Below, one piece after another: positions 50,953 through 60,752 of a stretch of DNA of 64,000 nt (position 1 is the first letter of the stretch; each line of letters opens with the position of its first letter). This DNA is from Moringa oleifera (taxonomy: Eukaryota; Streptophyta; Magnoliopsida; Brassicales; Moringaceae): positions 3,643,501 to 3,707,500 of the forward strand of contig JAJFZO010000028.1 of the NCBI GenBank assembly GCA_021397835.1, read 5' to 3'. The translations under genes and the position numbers were made by a program. The notes beneath the pieces are model-generated. The model searched no databases, had not been told where the DNA came from, and saw only the letters and a program-made list of their open reading frames with translations.

Positions 50953-51860
50953 ATGTAATTATTTAATTAACAAATAATGTACTAATAACAATTAACAATT
51001 ATGAATTAAAAACTAATTTTAACTAACATATAATTGCATCTACACTAACAATTAACATCTAATTAATTTAATTTTCATAAAAAATTAATTAAATTATTTA
51101 TCATAAATTGTAAACTAATTAAACTATTATCTAACTAATCTAACATAAACTAAATATATTAACAAATAAAATTAACAACTCTAAAATTTAATCAACATCT
51201 AACTAATTTAAATTTTATAAAAATCTAAGTAAATTATTTATCTCAAATTACAATTTAATTAAACTATTATCTATCTAATCTTAATATAAACTAAATTTAA
51301 TTAACATATAAATTTAATAATTATAAAATTTAATTAATATCTAACTAATTTAAATTTCATAAAAATCTAATTAAATTATTTATCTCAAATTACAAACTAA
51401 TTAAATTATTTTTTAACTAATCTAACATAAACTAAATTTATTAACAAATAAAATTAACAACTTCAAAATTTAATTAGCATCTAACCAATTTAAATTTCAT
51501 AAAAATCAAAGTAAGTTTTTTATCTCAAATTACAATCTAATTAAAATATTACCTATCTAATCTAACATAAACTAAATTAATTAACATATCACATTAATAA
51601 TTAAAAATTTTAACTAATATCTAACTAATTTAAATTTCATAAAAATCTAATTAAATTATTTATCTCACATTATAAACTAATTAAATTATTTTCTCATTAA
51701 ACTAAATTTCATAAAAATTTAATTAAAATATTTATCTCAAATTACAACCTAATTAAACCATTATCTAACTAATATAACATAAACTAAATTTATTAAAAAT
51801 AAAATTAATAACTATAAAATTTAATTGACATCTAAATAATTTCTATAACTATCAAATCTA
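50953..51860. repeat. ~140-bp AT-rich tandem repeat, block 2
   Basis: Units recur near 51053, 51193, 51337, 51476 and 51615 (spacing 139-144 bp), then a truncated unit near 51700. Unit core and edges match block 1 at 37428-38340, in the same orientation. Confidence 0.88.
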
Positions 51861-52159
51861 ATCATAATGTTCGCATACAAGATTTTTCAACCATTAATAT
51901 TATTAATAAAAAATTTTATAATTACTTGTACAAATAATCAAGTAAAGAGGGTAACCTCGCGATGAGAAGGAGAAGATGCTGTTCACAATCGAGAAAAATG
52001 GAGGAGAAAACGACGGAGATCAAGAAGCTAGTCGGAAAGAGAGATGTAGAGACAACAAGAAAAATGGGGGGAAAGGGAGTGAGGCTTGTGCGAAAGGAAG
52101 AAAACTAGGGCTTTTATTTATAATTACCTAGCGATGATAGTAAGCAGTCGTCGCTAGAA

Positions 52160-52367
52160 GTGAAATCTAGCAATCGACCTAATGTTGGTCGCTGGCTAGA
52201 TAGTGAAAGTTTCCTACATGAAGCATCACTAAAGGTAAGAAGCCATCCATGCTTGGCAATCGCCTATGACGGTTGCCAAGCACCATTCGCAAGCAACCAA
52301 GGCCAAGCTTTTCATATACAAGTTGCCATGGCTACCTTCAAAGGCAATAAGCTAGCAGCCTTGGCGC
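52160..52367. repeat. GC-rich subterminal repeats, left portion
   Basis: CTTGGCAATCGCC, GGTTGCCAAGC, CAAGCAACCAAGGCC and similar words recur on both strands; the pattern continues at 57297-57660. An open frame over it (52160-52474) is a by-product of composition. Confidence 0.5.
52363..52367. repeat. Target-site duplication GGCGC, left copy
   Basis: GGCGC immediately precedes the 5' LTR and is repeated at 57292-57296 after the 3' LTR. Confidence 0.9.
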
Positions 52368-52820
52368 TGTTGAGTATGTGTGGAGACAATCTTATCTACA
52401 AAAGGGTATATATTTATCTGAAAGGGAATATACTCATTCAAAAGAGTATATACTTATCGAAAAGGATATCTTGAGATTCTCACACATCTATCTTTTTGGC
52501 CTTGGGCTCTACTATATAAAAGGGAGACTTCTACCCATGCAATCATCACAATAGAGAGAGTGAGTAAGAGTCCTAGGGTTTTATTCTAGTAGAGTGAGGG
52601 CTAAGGAAATAGTTATCTCTCTTGTAATCTATTTTCATAGTGAAAGGTTTCCTGCAGTGGCTGCAAAGTGGATGTAACTCTCAATTGAGGGTGAACCACA
52701 ATAAATCTTGTATTCTTATGGTTGTTTACTTTTTTCTTGCTTTTATTATTGTTGCTTTCAGGTTACAGGGATTTGATATTTGATCCATCAACTAAGGATC
52801 TGGTTGTCAAATTTCCAACA
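52368..52820 (+). repeat. 5' LTR of the copia element
   Basis: Starts TGTTGAGTATG and ends CAACA. It contains a TATATAAA promoter box at 52513-52520, putting transcription start near 52545. It also contains GTATATA(T/C)TTAT repeat units at 52405-52465. Confidence 0.93.
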
Positions 52821-52822
52821 AC

Positions 52823-52834
52823 TAGTATCAGAGC
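52823..52834 (+). other. Primer binding site (initiator Met-tRNA type)
   Basis: TAGTATCAGAGC lies 2 bases after the LTR. It matches the usual TGGTATCAGAGC except for one G-to-A change. Confidence 0.85.
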
Positions 52835-52857
52835 TTCGGGTTTTGAGATTGAAAGCA

Positions 52858-53709
52858 ATGGGTAGCGAAGAAAACTCATCACATGGGATCATCAAGTTCG
52901 ATGGTACAGATTATGCCTTCTGGAGAATGCAAATCGAGGATAGGAAAAAGCTGCATGAACCACTTTTGGGTCAAAAGCCTGAAAAGATTTCAGAAAGCAA
53001 TTGGGATCTCCTTGATCGACAGGTGCTAGGAGTCATTCAGCTGACACTGTCAAAGAACGTTGCTCACAACGTGGCGAACGAGAAAACAACTGCAAGTCTG
53101 ATGAAGGTGCTATCTAACATGTATCAAAAACCTTCAGCAAACAACAAGGTTTTTCTCATGAAAAAGCTATTCCACTTGAAAATGGGTGAAGGTAATTCTC
53201 TGGCAACTCATCTTAATGAGTTTAATACAATATTTAATCAGTTATCTTCTGTTGAGATTGACTTTGATGATGAGGTACGTGCCTTCATACTATTGGCATC
53301 ATTGCCAAATAGTTGGGAGCCCATGAGAGCAGCGATGAGTAATTCTTTTGGGAGTTCAAAATTGAACTTCAATGATGTTCGTGATCGAGTTCTTGCAGAA
53401 GAGATTCAGATGATCGGTTCAGGTGAAACATCAGTTGCAAATTCTGCCCTAAATGTTGAAAACAAGGGAAGAGAAAGTGACAGAAACTCTGATCGCAATA
53501 AAGGCAAATCTAAGTCAAGGAATGGAAGAAGCAAATCTAGATCTAGAAGAAATCTGGAATACTGGAACTGTAAGAAAAAGGGCCACATGAAGAAAGACTG
53601 TCGCTTACTGAAGAAAAAAGGTGAGCATAAAGATGACACTACAAATGCTGTAACAGATGAGGTAGATGATGCTTTACTCTTGGCTATTGATAATCCTCTT
53701 GAGTCTTGA
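52858..53709 (+). CDS. copia Gag polyprotein part, ended by a premature TGA
   Basis: ATG at 52858 (MGSEENSSHGIIKFDGTDYA) opens 283 codons. The N-terminal gag fold has FWRMQI and later FLMKKLFHLKMGEGNSLATH and LASLPNSWEPMRAAM, typical of TNT1/copia gag. The basic linker (KSKSRNGRSKSRSRR) precedes the nucleic-acid-binding knuckle, where the first Cys position is Tyr (YWNCKKKGHMKKDC), so the CCHC site is damaged. The TGA at 53707-53709 falls where copia elements run on into protease (VLDSGASFH follows directly in frame); the original codon was probably Trp. Gag and pol would normally be one frame. Confidence 0.85.
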   Translation: MGSEENSSHGIIKFDGTDYAFWRMQIEDRKKLHEPLLGQKPEKISESNWDLLDRQVLGVIQLTLSKNVAHNVANEKTTASLMKVLSNMYQKPSANNKVFLMKKLFHLKMGEGNSLATHLNEFNTIFNQLSSVEIDFDDEVRAFILLASLPNSWEPMRAAMSNSFGSSKLNFNDVRDRVLAEEIQMIGSGETSVANSALNVENKGRESDRNSDRNKGKSKSRNGRSKSRSRRNLEYWNCKKKGHMKKDCRLLKKKGEHKDDTTNAVTDEVDDALLLAIDNPLES

Positions 53710-56700
53710 GTTTTAGATTCTGGGGCGTCTTTTCATACCACTGCATATGGCAAAATAATAAAAAATTATGTTGTTGGAAATTTTGAGAAGGTTTATCTTG
53801 CTGATGGAGAACCTTTGAATATTGTTGGTATGGGTGATGTTAAATTGAAAATGCCAAATGTGAATATCTGAAAGATTCAAAAGGTGAGACATGTGCCAAA
53901 GTTGATGAGAAATCTAATTTATGTTGGACAACTTGATAGTGAAGGGCATAGGGTGACTTTCAATGATAATGCTTGAAAAGTTACCAAAGGTGCCATAGTT
54001 GTTGCTCAAGGAAGCAAAACTGGAACTCTCTATATGACTTCAAGTTGCAAGGATACAGTGGCTACTGTTGACACTGGTATGAACTCTGACTTATGGCATT
54101 GCAGACTTGGGCATATGAGTGAAAAGGGAATGAAGGTCATGGTGGCAAATGGTAATTTGCCGGATTTAAAATCTGTAGAGCACAAGTTGTGTGAAAGCTG
54201 CATCCTTGGCAAACAGAAAAGGGTCAGCTTCTCCAAACTAAGAAAGCAGTTAAAGCAAAAAAAACTAGAGTTAGTTCATACAGATGTATGGGGCCTTTAA
54301 CTGTGACATCTCTTGGGGGATCTAGCTACTATGTGACTTTCATTGATGACTCAACCAGAAAGGTATGGATTTATTTTCTAAAGAATAAATCTGATGTATT
54401 TGATGCTTTCAGGAAATGGAAAGCCATGGTTGAGAATGAAACTAATGTTAAAGGTAAGTGTTTGAGATCTAATAATGGTGGAGAATACATTGATGGGGAT
54501 TTCAAACAGTTTTATGCTAACAATGGGATCAAGATGGAGAAGACTACTCTAGGTACGCCTCAGCAGAATGGTATTGCAGAAAAGATGAACAGAACACTGA
54601 ATGAGCGTGCAAGGAGCATGAGAATGCATGCAGGGTTGCCCAAGGTATTTTGGGCAGATGCAGTTAACACTGCAACCTATTTAATCAATAGGGGTCCTTC
54701 AGTTCCTTTGGATTGCAAATTACCCGAGGAGGTTTGGAGTGGCAAAAAGGTAAACCTATCTTTTCTAAGAATATTTGGTTGCCTGTCATATATCCATATT
54801 GATGCTGCTGCTAGAGGCAAACTTGATCCTAAATCAAAAAAATATTTTTTCGTTGGATATGGTGACAATGAGTTTGGTTATCGTTTTTGGGATAGCCAAA
54901 ATAGGAAGATCATTAGGAGCAGGGATGTAATCTTCAATGAGCAAGTTCTGTACAAGGATAGTTTGGGCAAGAGTTCAGAAGTAATAGATTCTAAGGCAAA
55001 AAGGCCTGAAGTCATCCACTTGAGAGACATTCCAATGAATCAGTTGCAATAGAATACTGAGAAAGTTGAAGATGACATTGCTGAGCAAAATCAGGAAAGT
55101 ATAGCTCCAAAGGTAAATCCAACCACTCCTGTGACAGAAGTGAGAAGATCTTCCAGGAGTATGAGACCACCACAGAGATTTTCACCATCTCTGAACTATA
55201 TCTTGTTAACTGATAGGGGTGAACCAGAGAGTTTTGATGAAGCTTTACAGGATGATGAATCAATCAAGTGAGAGTTAGCCATGAAAGATGAGATGAATTC
55301 TCTAATGAGTAATCAAACATGGGAGTTGGCAAAACTACCACAAGGAAAAAGGGCCTTGCAGAAAAAATGGGTTTACCGGATAAAAGAAGAACATGATGGC
55401 AACAAGTGGTATAAAGCAAGGTTAGTAGTTAAAGGCTTTTAACAAAAGGAAGGTATTGACTACACAGAGATTTTCTCCCTAGTGGTTAAGTTGACTACAA
55501 TCAGAATAGTGCTTGGTTTAGTGGCTCAGGAAGATTTGCATCTGCAGCAAATGGATGTAAAAACAGCTTTTCTTCATGGTGACTTGGAGAAAGAAATTTA
55601 CATGAAACAACCACAAGGATTTGAAGTCAAAGGTAAGGAGAAAATGGTATGCAAACTTATGAAAGGTTTGTATGGGTTAAAATAAGCTCCAAGACAGTGG
55701 TACAAGAAGTTTGACAACTTCATGGGTGACAATGGTTTCTTAAGATGCCAGGCAGACCATTGTCGTTATGTTAAGAGGTATGATAACTCTTACATTATAC
55801 TGTTGTTGTATATTGATGATATGTTAATTGCTGGAGCTAATTTGCATGAGATAGAGAAATTAAAGAGTAAGCTTTCAAAGAAGTTTGCTATGAAGGATTT
55901 GAGTTCCGCCAAACAAATCCTTGTGATGAGAATCACCAAGAAAAAGAGAATTCTCAAGCTATATCAGGAGAAATACATTAACAAGGTGCTTGCTAGATTC
56001 AGAATGGATGGTGCCAAACCAGTGAGTACACCTTTGGCTAGTCATTTCAGACTATCTAAGAGTCAGTCTCCGTCAACTAATAATGAAATTGCATATATGG
56101 GCAAGGTGCCTTATGCTTCTGCTATTAGAAGTTTAATGTATGCCATAGTATGTACAAGACCAGACATAGCACATGTTGTGGGAGTTGTTAGTAGGTATAT
56201 GAGCAATCCAAGAAAGCAATACTGGGAAGCAGTTAAGTGGATCTTCAGGTATTTGAAGAGCACTGCAAACTTCGCTTTGTACTTCAGAAAAACAGATATG
56301 GGCTTGCATGGTTATGTTAATGCTGATATGGCTGGTGATATTGACAGTAGAAAAAGTACTACAAGGTATGTTTATACATTGGGTGGTACTGCAATCAGTT
56401 GGATGTCTAAACTACAAAATATAGTTGCACTTTTGACCACAGAGGCTGAATATGTTGCTCTTACAAAAGCAAGCAAGGAGATGATATGGTTGTTATCTTT
56501 CCTAAATGAACTGGAGCACAGGGTTGAAAAAGATATGTTGCATTGTGACAGCCAGAGTGCCATTCACTTGGCAAAGAACCCTATGTATCATGCTAGAACG
56601 AAGCATATACAAGTCAGATATCACTTCATAAGATCAGCTTTGAAAGATGGTGTCTTGTCACTCGAAAAGATACAAGGAAGTCAGAATCCAGCTGATATGC

Positions 56701-56768
56701 TAACCAAGGTTATTACAATCGAGAAACTGAAGTTGTGTACAACTTCAGTGGGGCTTCTTAGCTGCTGA
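53710..56768 (+). pseudogene. copia Pol region (protease, integrase, reverse transcriptase, RNase H), disrupted
   Basis: Domains in order: protease DSGAS (53716); integrase zinc site HCRLGHMSEKG ... CESCILGK (54090-54220); integrase core FIDDSTRKVWIYFLK (about 54341) and GTPQQNGIAEKMNRT; reverse transcriptase (55275-55850, with KTAFLHGDLEKEIYM and the catalytic YIDDM); RNase H (about 56310-56768, with LLTTEAEYVALTKASKEMIW). Lesions: stops at 53869, 53974, 55050, 55269, 55440 and 55683, one lost base in a G-run near 54290, and Asn for the second catalytic Asp of integrase (54471-54473). The natural stop is TGA at 56766-56768. The frame is otherwise well kept, consistent with recent insertion. 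Confidence 0.92.
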
Positions 56769-56827
56769 TTGGGAAGTCATGACCATTACAGGTGGAAGAA
56801 ACAATTGAGATAATGAATTAGTCTCCA

Positions 56828-56837
56828 AGTGGGAAAT
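56828..56837 (+). other. Polypurine tract
   Basis: AGTGGGAAAT directly abuts the 3' LTR at 56838, the usual copia arrangement for plus-strand priming. Confidence 0.8.
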
Positions 56838-57291
56838 TGTTGAGTATGTGTGGAGACAATCTTATCTACAAAAGGGTATATATTTATTTGAAAGGGAATA
56901 TACTGATCCAAAAGAGTATATACTTATCAAAAAGGATATCTTGAGATTCTCACACATTTATCTTTTTGGCCTTGGACTCTACTATATAAAAGGGAGACTT
57001 CTACCCATGTAAACATCACAATAGAGAGAGTGAGTAAGAGTCCTAGGGTTTTATTCTAGTAGAGTGAGGGCTAGGGAAATAATTATCTCTCTTGTAATCT
57101 ATTTTCATAGTGAAAGGTTTCCTGCAGTGGCTGCAAAGTGGATATAACTCTCAATTGAGGGTGAACCACTATAAATCTTATGTTCTTGTGGTTGTTTACT
57201 TTCTTCTTGCTTTTATTATTGTTGCTTTCAGGTTACAGGGATTTGATATTTTGATCCATCAACTAAGGATCTGGTTGTCAAATTCACAATA
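56838..57291 (+). repeat. 3' LTR of the copia element
   Basis: Starts TGTTGAGTATG. Aligned with the 5' LTR it ends AATA instead of AACA, so the terminal CA has become TA. There is one extra T near 57250. Confidence 0.93.
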
Positions 57292-57296
57292 GGCGC
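57292..57296. repeat. Target-site duplication GGCGC, right copy
   Basis: Perfect match to 52363-52367. Confidence 0.9.
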
Positions 57297-57918
57297 CTGC
57301 CCATGGTCATCACCATGGCTGCCTTCAAATGTAGTAGGCCTTGGCGACTGCCCATGACCATGGCCATGGCTGCATTTGCTTGCTCGAGAAGGTATGCATG
57401 GCCGCAGCCACCCGTGGCTACCTTTGCTAACTTACAAAGGGCTCGTAAGTGGACGCAACGACCCTTGGCTGCCTTTGCTCGCTAATTCACGCGTAGGTGG
57501 CTGCACCACCTTTGGTTACCTTTGCGTGCAAAGGCATGCATGGTGCATGGTGAAAGTCACATACCCTTAAATGCTTTCGGATGTGAAGGCATGCGAGTGA
57601 ATGGCAACAAACACCTTTGGCTGCGTTGGCAGCTTTAGAGCTGCCTTGGTTGGCTAACGGCGGAAGCTCAATGTTCACTAGTCCTTTAATTAGCGATCAA
57701 TACAAATTCAATCACCAATATGTCACTAAATTGATTAAAAATTAATATAAATTAATTAAAAATAATTTTAATGATGAAATTTATGTCTTTGCTAATGTAT
57801 GTCACTAATGTATCATTAGTTCATCGTTACGCTAAAATTTTTATTTTGTAACAATTCTGTCACTATTTTGTTATTAACTAACAACTGATTACGTATTTTT
57901 AGATTTTTTTTTTTAGTG
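57297..57918 (-). mobile_element. CACTA terminus (CGCTAA family), right end
   Basis: The end on the minus strand is CACTAAAAAAAAAAAATC (57901-57918). From 57690 to 57900, TTAGCGATC, GTCACTAA, TCATCGTTACGC and similar words recur as at 36113-36440. From 57297 to 57660 is a GC-rich zone with CATGGCTGCCTTTGC-like words on both strands. The right flank is TTA (57919-57921). No matching 3-bp duplication was found at 36110-36112. Confidence 0.65.
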
Positions 57919-57921
57919 TTA

Positions 57922-59610
57922 GTTTGATTAATTCGGTCATTTTTATTTCGTCTTATGTTAAAAAAATTAAAATAAACCTAAGTCTTATTTGAATTAGTGG
58001 TTAAATCGAGTTTTAAATAGCTTTGAAGCTTTGAATAGAGTTTGAATAGAATCGTAAACTTAAAACACTTTCAAATTAAATCTAATCTGAAATCGAATCG
58101 CCTTTAAGATGAATTTTAACTGAAACCAAAATTTAACCGGTTAAAGTTTTAGTTCATCTTAACGTTAAAAATTTAACTATGTATTCGAGAACTAAACTAA
58201 ATCAAACCTAAGTAATGGTGATCATCTTTGTGTATAATTAACTAAGTTTTAATTTTCATATTTGTTAAAAGTTATATTTAAAAAAAGTTTTATTATATAA
58301 TAAAAGAATTAATATATTTAATATTTTAATTTCATAAAAGTTTTAATATGTTTAATAGAAAAAACAAAAAATTTTTGAAATAATATTTTAGGAATGGATT
58401 TATAAATTCTTATTATTACAGTATTTTTTGAATTATAAATATTTCATTAAAATTTTAATTAGTTATACAAATTTATATATTTTAAATTCTATAATTTGAC
58501 AATTTAAATTTTAAAATTGTAATTTATAATAGAGTAAATATTATTTTAAAATTTAAATTTTATGTTATTTTCAATCAATTTCTTACTTTTAAAATGTTTT
58601 TCAATAAGTTTTTATTTATTAATTTTGTTTAAATTAGAATTTAGTGAAAATGATTGTAAAAATTTAATTGTGTTTTTATTATTGAAATGCTTGAAAAATT
58701 ACTTAAATAAATTTTATATTTTATTTTATTTTTATTTTTTAAATTTAAATAATTTTTAACTGATAAACAATTTTTTTAATAAATTTTTAGAAATTTTATA
58801 ATATATTTTTTAAAACATATTTTTTAATGCTTAAAAATATTTAAATTTTTTATGATAATAATTAATAAAATTTTAAATCAAAATTTATTATAAAAATTTT
58901 TAATTTTTAAATTATTTAATAAAATTTAATTTAATCTAAATTAATAAATTAAAATTTATTTAAAAATATTTTAAAAATTAAAGTTTTATTAAAAATAAAA
59001 TTCAAAATTATAAAAATATATATCTTTAAAATAATAATAATAATTTTTTATTATTTATTACAAATTTATTGACCGGCATTTCCTATGATAAAATAATTTT
59101 CACATCACTGCAAAAGCATCTAAACAGGGGAGCACTTGACTTATTGGCTGTCGGATAGACTGGAGGACCTCCAAATCATGTAATCAATCACGGAGAAGTA
59201 GGTCGGAGTCAGCAAAATTCCCGAAACATCAATTTTCAAATTTAGTTTTTCAAATTTCAAATTTTAAATTTCAAAAATACGAACAATTCTTTTGAATTGT
59301 GGTGCCTTACTCACCAGTCATAAAACCTAAATTAGTTAATCCACAATTCGCCCTCAACTTCATACCCTCCCTCTTCTACAAAATTACGCTACGACCCTTC
59401 ATCCCAGGTTCCATTATTCCACGAAACGCGAGGGCAAATGCTTGACGGAGACACCTAAGGCCCGGAAGCCAAACACGCCCAACTAGACACTGAAACACTG
59501 AAATCCCCAAATCCAGCTAAATTTGGCGGAATCGTCGCTGAACTCATAATTTCTCGCTAATAAGACCACATGGGAAAATGAAACAGAAGCCCTTGAATCC
59601 AATCCCTCTA
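57922..59610. other. AT-rich intergenic DNA
   Basis: AAATCGAATCG and AACCGGTTAAAG words (58010-58150) suggest transposon debris; then extreme AT-rich sequence to about 59080. No gene was seen. Confidence 0.5.
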
Positions 59611-59616
59611 ATTTTG

Positions 59617-59623
59617 TATAAAT
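59617..59623 (+). promoter_or_regulatory. TATA box (TATAAAT)
   Basis: TATAAAT lies 74 bp before the start codon at 59697, with a plausible transcription start near 59650. Confidence 0.65.
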
Positions 59624-59696
59624 TTTCCCAATCTCCATAGTCCAGTCTTCACTGTTAATCCAAACAGATTCAAGTCGGAGATTTTGTTAATCGAAA

Positions 59697-60752
59697 ATGA
59701 AGGCTTCCTTGAAATTCCGCGATGAGCAAAAGCCTCTCTTTAGAGCCAAGGTGCCCCTAAGCATCTTGGGTTTGCCGTTCCACTCAGGGATTGTCGGCGG
59801 GGAGTCCAAGGAGCTCACTCTGAGTCTCGCCACCTTCTTCGAATCTGGACCGTCTATCAAGGTCGCCTACCGCCCCAATGATGCCTGGAACCCCTTCTCA
59901 CTTGTTGTCAAGACCGGAACTGGACCCTTCGGTTCGCCCACCTCCAGTTCTATGCTCATGAGCGCAGAATTCAACCTCCTCGGCCGGTCAAACCCTACCT
60001 TTATGCTCCACTTCAAGCCTCAGTTCGGTGATTTCTCAATCAAGAAATCCCACTCCTCTGTCTTCGAGAAGAAGCTAAAGTCCGCGGAGGACGATTCGTC
60101 GGTTGAGGTTGTGGATTCACCACCTGCTGTCAACGGAGGCGGAGCAACTTTCTCCGCCGTCAACGGGGGAGTAGGAGTCTTCTCTGCCGCGAGGAAAATC
60201 ACGGTTTTGCCTTCGCCAGCGGCCGTGGACCTGGCGGGGCTGTTTTCCGGCATGGAGGTGGGAGCTAGGACGGAGCTCCCCGTTAGGGGACGAGCGGTCG
60301 TGAACTTCCGGTGGGGAGTTAGGATTCCGGCGGAGATGAGGAGTGGGAACCCGATATCCGGGATCTCGTTTAGGAAGATCCCGTTTCTGGTGATGAACAA
60401 GATCGGGATTGAACACGTGGACGGCTCTGATTCTAAGGAGACCAAGACCCAAAAGAAGGCGGGCTCGAATTCGGGTTTCTCTGGCAATGCGGACGTGGCG
60501 GAGACTTGCGTGACGGTCAAGCGGCAGTTGGAGGTTTTGCAAGCTGAGAATGGATCTCTAAAGCAAGCTGTAGAGGAGCTACGTCGCGAAATTGCTGGCG
60601 GAAAGTCAACTCCATTTACTGGGGAGTCGAATCCTGGGAGGTACCGTGAAATTGAGGGAAATGGAAGCAAAGCGAGAATGGAGAGGAAAAACATTGAGAA
60701 GAGATCTATGGAGGGAGAGATGAATGAGGAGTTGAAGAAGGCATTGAAGTGA
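59697..60752 (+). CDS. Conserved plant protein of unknown function, single exon
   Basis: 351 residues, no intron, in a GC-rich island that stands out from AT-rich flanks. I recall that plant proteins beginning MKASLKFR(D/E)EQKPLFRAK form a conserved family, but I know no established function. Residues 1-130 have alternating hydrophobic patches, suggesting beta strands (VPLSILGLPFHSGIV, LSLATFFESGPSIKVAYRPN, WNPFSLVVKTGTGPFGSP, AEFNLLG, FMLHFKPQFGDFSIKK). An acidic, then Gly/Ala-rich linker follows (130-190). A second conserved block (190-255) has RAVVNFRWGVRIPAEM and FRKIPFLVMNKIGIEHV. A coiled coil at about 275-305 (VKRQLEVLQAENGSLKQAVE) precedes a charged tail. No signal peptide or membrane helix is evident. 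A TATA box lies 74 bp upstream. Strand-rich membrane-associated folds are possible but unproven. Confidence 0.85.
   Translation: MKASLKFRDEQKPLFRAKVPLSILGLPFHSGIVGGESKELTLSLATFFESGPSIKVAYRPNDAWNPFSLVVKTGTGPFGSPTSSSMLMSAEFNLLGRSNPTFMLHFKPQFGDFSIKKSHSSVFEKKLKSAEDDSSVEVVDSPPAVNGGGATFSAVNGGVGVFSAARKITVLPSPAAVDLAGLFSGMEVGARTELPVRGRAVVNFRWGVRIPAEMRSGNPISGISFRKIPFLVMNKIGIEHVDGSDSKETKTQKKAGSNSGFSGNADVAETCVTVKRQLEVLQAENGSLKQAVEELRREIAGGKSTPFTGESNPGRYREIEGNGSKARMERKNIEKRSMEGEMNEELKKALK

Larger units (their letters stand above)
51861..52367 (-). mobile_element. CACTA element internal and subterminal part, left of the nested copia
   Basis: 51915-52110 matches the flank of satellite block 1. Then GTCGCTAGAAG and GGTCGCTGGCTAGA words begin the subterminal region, followed by GC-rich GGTTGCCAAGC/AAGGCAATAAGC words. 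It resumes after the copia insertion at 57297. Confidence 0.6.
52368..57291 (+). mobile_element. Nearly complete Ty1/copia (TNT1-like) LTR retrotransposon, inactivated
   Basis: It has 453/454-bp LTRs, a primer binding site, gag, a broken pol in copia order (protease, integrase, reverse transcriptase, RNase H), a polypurine tract and a 5-bp target duplication GGCGC. By my count the LTRs differ at about 19 substitutions plus one indel (about 96% identical), suggesting insertion one to a few million years ago under usual plant rates. It sits inside the subterminal part of a CACTA element. Premature stops, a frameshift and a changed integrase residue make it non-autonomous. Confidence 0.95.

Noticed and set aside
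52160..52474. Frame of 104 codons before the copia element
   Set aside because: It crosses from CACTA subterminal repeats into the 5' LTR, so it cannot be an original gene.
36113..57918. A single giant CACTA element spanning both CGCTAA-type ends
   Set aside because: The ends match in repeat style, but flanking trinucleotides (GAA and TTA) differ and unrelated termini lie between, so one intact element is not supported.
60020..60694. Minus-strand frame of 224 codons
   Set aside because: Antisense shadow of the 351-residue plus-strand gene; GC-rich coding DNA lacks chance stops on the other strand.
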